Part shown: positions 58,994-64,000 of the stretch, one piece after another
Layout: every line of letters starts with the position of its first letter
Numbering within the stretch: position 1 is the stretch's first letter
NCBI GenBank assembly: GCA_949358305.1
Contig: OX442316.1
Location: forward strand, 9,734,001 to 9,798,000
Reading direction: 5' to 3'
Source: Strigamia acuminata
Lineage: Eukaryota > Arthropoda > Chilopoda > Geophilomorpha > Linotaeniidae
DNA length: 64,000 nt
Program-made: the position numbers and the translations under genes
The notes under the pieces: generated by a model
Databases searched by the model: none
What the model saw: only the letters and a program-made list of their open reading frames with translations
What the model was told of the DNA's origin: nothing

Positions 58994-59167
58994 ATGCCGC
59001 ATACGGGTAAAGAGACCGAGTACGAGTACGAGTCGAGTAGGACTGAAAGCCCCGTGTATGAGGAATGCGTGCCCGATCCGGATCGGCCGGGAGTGTGGAC
59101 AATCCCTGGTTATATCGCTTACAAGGCTGCACAGTGCGGCACTAATGGATGTATACCAGTTAAAGGG
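58994..59167 (+). CDS. Putative 5' coding exon C (58 codons, phase-0 donor)
   Basis: ATG at 58994 opens 58 codons (MPHTGKETEYEYESSRTESP, then an acidic Pro-rich part and TIPGYIAYKAAQCGTNGC) ending at GGG|GTAAGT. The frame is also open upstream to about 58850 but without ATG. A CpG-richer stretch precedes it, and a perfect NRF1-type motif lies 216 bp downstream in the presumed first intron. This is the best-supported coding segment in the right half. The rest of the gene must lie beyond 64,000. Product not recognised. Confidence 0.55.
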
Positions 59168-62100
59168 GTAAGTTAGTTATTGACATTTAGATGAAAGTTT
59201 GAATTTTGAGAAAAAAAGAGAAACAAATATTTTTTGCTTAAAAATTGATTTTTTGTTCTTTTGTTCTTTTTTGAATACTTCGGTTTGTGAACCAAACCGT
59301 ATCAAGTCAAATTGACCAAGTTATTCGGTATCCAAACTGAATAAACTTTTGTTTTTGACGTTTGGTTTTTTAATAACGTGTTTGCGCATGCGCGCGTGCG
59401 TGGTATGGTATTTATTTATTTGTGTTGTTGGTATTGATTAATTTAGTTTTATGTCGTGTTTTCGGTTATTTTTAGTATTGATTAATGTTTGAGTTATTTT
59501 GAGTTAATTGGATTGTTGGAAGTTTGGAAAGGTCAGCTAGGGCGCATATAGGTTGTTAATTAATGCAGGTTGGGACGTGGTTTTCTACCTGGTCTTTTGT
59601 GGTTCGTTGGTGCGTGCTGACCCCCTCCCGATTTAGGGGATGAACGGGATTGGGGTGTTTGGGGGCTTGTCTATTGTCGACCGATGACCGTGAGGATGCG
59701 CTGCTTGACTTGCCCAATTATACACCTGAAAAACACACCTGAGCAAAATGGGCTTGAGTGCGAGGGTAAAGAAAATTAGTTAAGGGTAGGCTTTGGGGGG
59801 TTTAAAAGCAGGTTTTATTGGACTTCGGAAATTGATTTTGGTTTTTAAAAATTCTAGGGGGTTTGTTTCGAGAAATAAAAATTAATTGAATGCATGTTGT
59901 GGGTGTGGCGAAAGAATTAATTGCATAAGGTAGTTTCATTATGACCCAGAAATAAATTGATCCGTTTTCGAAATGTTTTAAATGGGGTGGAAAATTTACA
60001 CCCACTAACTGAATTGTTTGTCGTAAATAAATCTGTTAAAAGGAGAAAGTAAAACGAGTATTTTTCATGTTTTTGGCAATTTTTTTGTTTGTTTTTTGGT
60101 CATTTTTAATGGGAAATAGATTTCTGCCTCCTGTACGATTCATTTTTGACAGTTGATATTAAACAATTTCACGTCCGATTTTTCATTTCATTTAAATTTG
60201 ATAGAAAAGGAAAAAAAAATAGAAGAGAAATTCCATAAGAAATCTTTATAGGAAATCTGAAAATGTGGTGGAAATAAATTGAACCAGTTTTGAAATGTTG
60301 AAAAAAGAAAATTGGAAAAAAGTATTGGGAGAACAAATTACAACAATCTCCTACTCAAATCTAGCAAATAAATTCCTTGCAAGTTTAAATTGAGTTATTA
60401 CTCACCTATATCCTATTGGCCTCAGGTGAAATGCTCGTGGGTGTAACCTTTTACAGCCTACCCTAAAATTGAGCTATTGTCCCACAGTTTGTGGGGTCTC
60501 ATAGTCTTAACCCCCACCCACCTGTTCTTTTTTACCCACCCTTTATAGGTGAGATAGGATCTGAAGTGTGTTGTCTCTTTGTGTGGGTGTGTTAAACCTA
60601 AGGGGTTCTGTCTAAGGGGACTCTGAAGAGATGTGTTTGATGCTCCAAAGGGGACCAGTTGGGACTCTGGTCTGGAATGTGTCCTTACTCGCCCCTCGCG
60701 CCTTTCCTGGATCCAGCAAAGCAGCAAAGAGACCACCCAAAGGGAGTATGTGACTGTAAATTGCCGGTTGTACTTTATTTTTTCTCTTTCTTTTGCGCTA
60801 GGTGGGAGTTAGATTCAACTTTAATACTGTAGTGATTTTTGGAATTGGTTTTTGATGAATGCGGAATCAGGGTTAATGACGCAATGGTTTGTAAATTAAA
60901 TTTTGCTGGTGGGTTTTGAGTAAGGTTGCACTGCATACGGGCCGCTGTGCTGTGCTGGCAGCAAAGATATTACAAGTTTGTTCGTTGACGCCATTTTGGA
61001 ATTTATTTTTTTTTTAGTTTTTTTTTGGTTTGTTATTGTTTTAGAGGTATGAAATTAGTTTTTTTCCCCCCTGTTGTTTGTTTTCTTTCTTTTTTTTATT
61101 TTGGAAAAAGAAAATTAAATTTTGGCAAATAGAAAGTTTCTTTAAACTTGTTTAGTTAGTTTTCCCAATGGAAAAAAACGGAAAATTTTCCATCCTATTT
61201 AGGTACAAGTATAGTCATTATAATGACAAAACGTTTTCTGTTTTTTTTCTTCTTCTGAATTTGGATGTCAGATAAAATTAGAAGATAAATTTTAGAAAAA
61301 GTGTATTTTATATTCGCTTTTTTTTACATTAAAATGTCCGTTATTATAAAGTTTGTGTGTAAAAAGGAAATGATATTTTTTTGTTACTGAAATATAAAAG
61401 AAAAAGCGATTATATTTCGCCTGGAACATAAAAAGGAGAAAAGTGGCAATAAGAGCGTTTTTTAACACTTTCCAGCAGTTGTTGGTGAAGAAATTGCTGT
61501 TTAATTGCATCTTTTTTATTTTTATTTCTTTTAAATTGATTTTCACCATATTTCCCGGCCTACGTAAAACAGTGAGTGAGTTGGCAAAACATTTTCTTGC
61601 CAACACAATTCCCCCTTAAAGGTCCCAGAGGCGCCCGAGAAAATTACCAGTCTAATGATTACGGCATATACGAGGTGCGAGTGTGAATAAAAGTCTGCGG
61701 GGCTACAGAAAGATAGAAAAAAAAGAAAAGGAAAGAGTCAAAAGCAGAGGAAGAAGAGAAAAAAAGAAAAATAAGGTTCTTTTTAAAAGAACCCGGGTCA
61801 TTCACTCGAGTTTAATTTGCCCCTGTAGACCTGGTGTTAGCTTCGCCTTATAACGCGCGCCGAAAGTAAACGGGATTTTCAAAGTCCACTCGAATCAAAA
61901 GGATTGACTTTGGTGAAAGATTACCTGGATCCAAGAGTCTACAATCTTTTTGTAGAAAAGTTAATAACGCACAATGGTTTAGCAGGAATTCCTGTTTCGT
62001 TGGAAAACTTCAATGATTAAAGGGTATTTGTTTAGCTTTTGTAATCTGTGGATGTTTAAAGCTTAGAATTACTTTTTTGTTGTACCGGTGGATATAGAAT

Positions 62101-64000
62101 TTTTATTAAAGGAAAAAAGGAATAAATATTAATTCAATTTATATATACATTTTTAAGAAAAAAAATCTTATTTGAACTTGGTATTTAAGCAAAGTTCTTT
62201 CTTTCGTCAATTTTCAATTCATTTATCCTCATTTAATTATTTTTTTTTTGGAGGGGAATTTTTTTAAAAAAATTTTATTTATAAATTAGTCATCAATTTT
62301 CATCAATTGTTCATTCAGGTATTCACGGTTTACAGTAAGGAAAGCCTCGGAGGAGAGAGGTTGTTCGATCTATATTTTTTTTTAACTTCTATCTATTCTT
62401 CTTTTTTTATTTTTTATTATTTTTTTTTCATCTACTTTTCTTTTATCCTTTGGGTGTGAAATCAATTGAAGAGTAGGAGACACGGTATTCAGCGGTGGAA
62501 TGTTATTTTTGCAACAATATCCATTTGAAAAAAAAATATTTTGAAACTATTAAAAAAACGAAATTGTTATTGGGATCGGTTGGGGAATTTATGAATTATG
62601 AAAAAAAAGGACAACTGGGTTAAAAACTGCCATAAAAATCATTAATTAATTCACTTTAAAAGAAAAATTAATTTCAAAAGCTAATATGATTATTTTTCAT
62701 AAATTTACGGTAACATTTAAAAATGATAAATTATAAATCTGACTGGAAGCTAAACCTTCTAGAATTACCATTTCTATAAATAAGAAAATTAATTTTATAA
62801 CTGAATTTTTAAACCAGAGCATGTCACAGCAGCTGTGTTGACAAATGGGTGGGGTCATAAAAGAAAACCAGCCTCACCCTTTATTATAATATTGAATTAA
62901 AAATGACCTCTTAGAGTTCCAATTTAGTGCGTAAAAACAGCCCCATTCTTTTCCTCTTAACGTTTGTGCTCCGATTTTCCCCGATCGAATTGAATAATGA
63001 AATATGAAAAAAAAACGTTCTAATCGCCTTACCTCACCTACTTTTTAATGAAGTGCAATTGTCGACCACAGAAACAGGTGGGTTTTACCACTAGCAGCTG
63101 CTGGTTTCAATTTGCCCATGCGCGTACTCGGAGGCTGGTGGAAGGTTGTACCACGGGTTGGACCAAAGGGAGGAGTTCCACCTGGGCGCAGGTATTGTCC
63201 CAAAGCAGGTATTGGGGAGTAATAAATCTCCCTTCAGTGTCCTTCTGTGGACCCCCTTCTGATTTGAGTTACCTGGCTGGGGTGAAGCCGAAGGAGACGC
63301 CATAGCTAAAGGCAAGACGTCTCGAGAAATTGTTTGAATGCCCTGCCACAGCCTACCTTTGGGGTCGCGTCTTTTGTCGTGTGTGTGCAAGTTGGGGTCT
63401 TTGTGTGTGTTTGCAAGAGGAGGAATTGGAAATTTTCTATTTAAAGTTCGAATTGAATTGCCACTAGTTGGTGGCGTGTCTTTTAGTCCAATCGGGTTTC
63501 GGGTTTGCGTTCGGCTGCGATTTTAGTGTGATGGAAAAGGAAAAAAAAAAAGGAAAAGTAAAATGAAGTGGACTTTGGGGTGGAGGCCGGAAATTGATTG
63601 AAATTTGCTGGTGGTTACAACTGCGCAGAAAGGCATTTGGGGTTACACAAAAGGAAGCCATTTTATCTCATTTTGGTTGTTATTTATTTGGTCGGGGAGA
63701 GAAAGAAACACGGTAAATAAAACTCTTTTTTCAGCTGGCGTTTAAAAGCTTTGATTTTTTTATATTGCTCATGAGTTTCTATTTTTACGGGGGTTTTAAG
63801 TGGACTTCACACCCCTCTTCCCACGAAAGGGTTAAATAGGGAAAACAATTTTTCTTTTCACCCCTTGCTTGAAGATCTCTTAAATTTAAACGCCCTTTTG
63901 GAGTAAAATCCCTAAAACCCTTTGTAAAGCCCCTTTGGCATAGGGCCATTGTGCCCCTTTGAATGACCCTTCTTCAATCCAGTCGTCCAAAGTTGGCTTG
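59168..64000. other. Presumed first intron of the gene starting at 58994
   Basis: No exon with both splice signals and good coding content was found to the right edge. TGCGCATGCGCG at 59383-59394 fits the NRF1 palindrome. GC-richer patches at 60560-60720 and 63090-63310 give open frames on both strands, which I attribute to composition. Confidence 0.4.
59383..59394. promoter_or_regulatory. NRF1-type palindrome
   Basis: TGCGCATGCGCG fits the YGCGCAYGCGCR consensus exactly and sits about 220 bp downstream of the exon C donor, in an alternating purine-pyrimidine run that could also adopt Z-DNA. Confidence 0.4.

Noticed and set aside
63048-63390. Opposing frames of 85 and 99 codons near the right edge
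   Set aside because: Both lie in a GC-richer patch, mirror each other and lack domains or splice context.

Overview
The window reads as nuclear DNA of an arthropod. The genes carry short GT-AG introns (mostly 50-80 nt), there are three six-cysteine CS-alpha-beta defensins of the invertebrate type, and the telomere-like arrays are built on AACCT/TTAGG, the usual arthropod telomere motif. A CFAP91 gene implies motile cilia or flagellated sperm. The species cannot be fixed from the sequence. All exon models below were joined by hand from splice signals, reading phase and remembered family similarity; no search was run.

Layout. 0.6-3.8 kb (+): a membrane-anchored carboxylesterase/neuroligin-like protein. 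4.6-7.6 kb (+): a TTC39C-like TPR protein, tail to tail with 7.9-11.1 kb (-), the radial-spoke protein CFAP91. 11.8-15.5 kb (+): two DEG/ENaC channel units in one continuous reading frame, with an in-frame TAA in the first unit. 16.2-21.5 kb: three defensin genes (+), with the HemK2-type methyltransferase N6AMT1 (-) between the second and third. Two copies of a fold-back element with a telomere-like core lie at 12.8-13.3 kb (inside a channel intron) and 17.1-17.7 kb.

23.97-25.0 kb is a 1-kb near-perfect palindrome carrying a tRNA-Ser-like Pol III promoter in each arm. 29.0-40.75 kb is an 11.76-kb Ty3/gypsy-type LTR retrotransposon on the minus strand. Its two LTRs are both 631 bp and look identical, it is flanked by a GAGT duplication, and its frames are uninterrupted. 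Gag and pol are joined by a textbook -1 frameshift signal. A third, spliced 946-codon ORF of unknown function occupies the usual env position.

The remaining sequence (about 22-29 kb and 41-64 kb) is AT-rich and gene-poor. It holds isolated exon-like segments. Three plus-strand exons, each with its own ATG and a phase-0 donor (48.6, 54.0 and 59.0 kb), could be alternative 5' exons of one gene that continues beyond the right edge.

The strongest leads are the fused tandem DEG/ENaC locus with its internal stop, the three-ORF retrotransposon with frameshift signal and spliced ORF3, the fold-back elements with exchanged telomere-like cores, and the tRNA-bearing palindrome.
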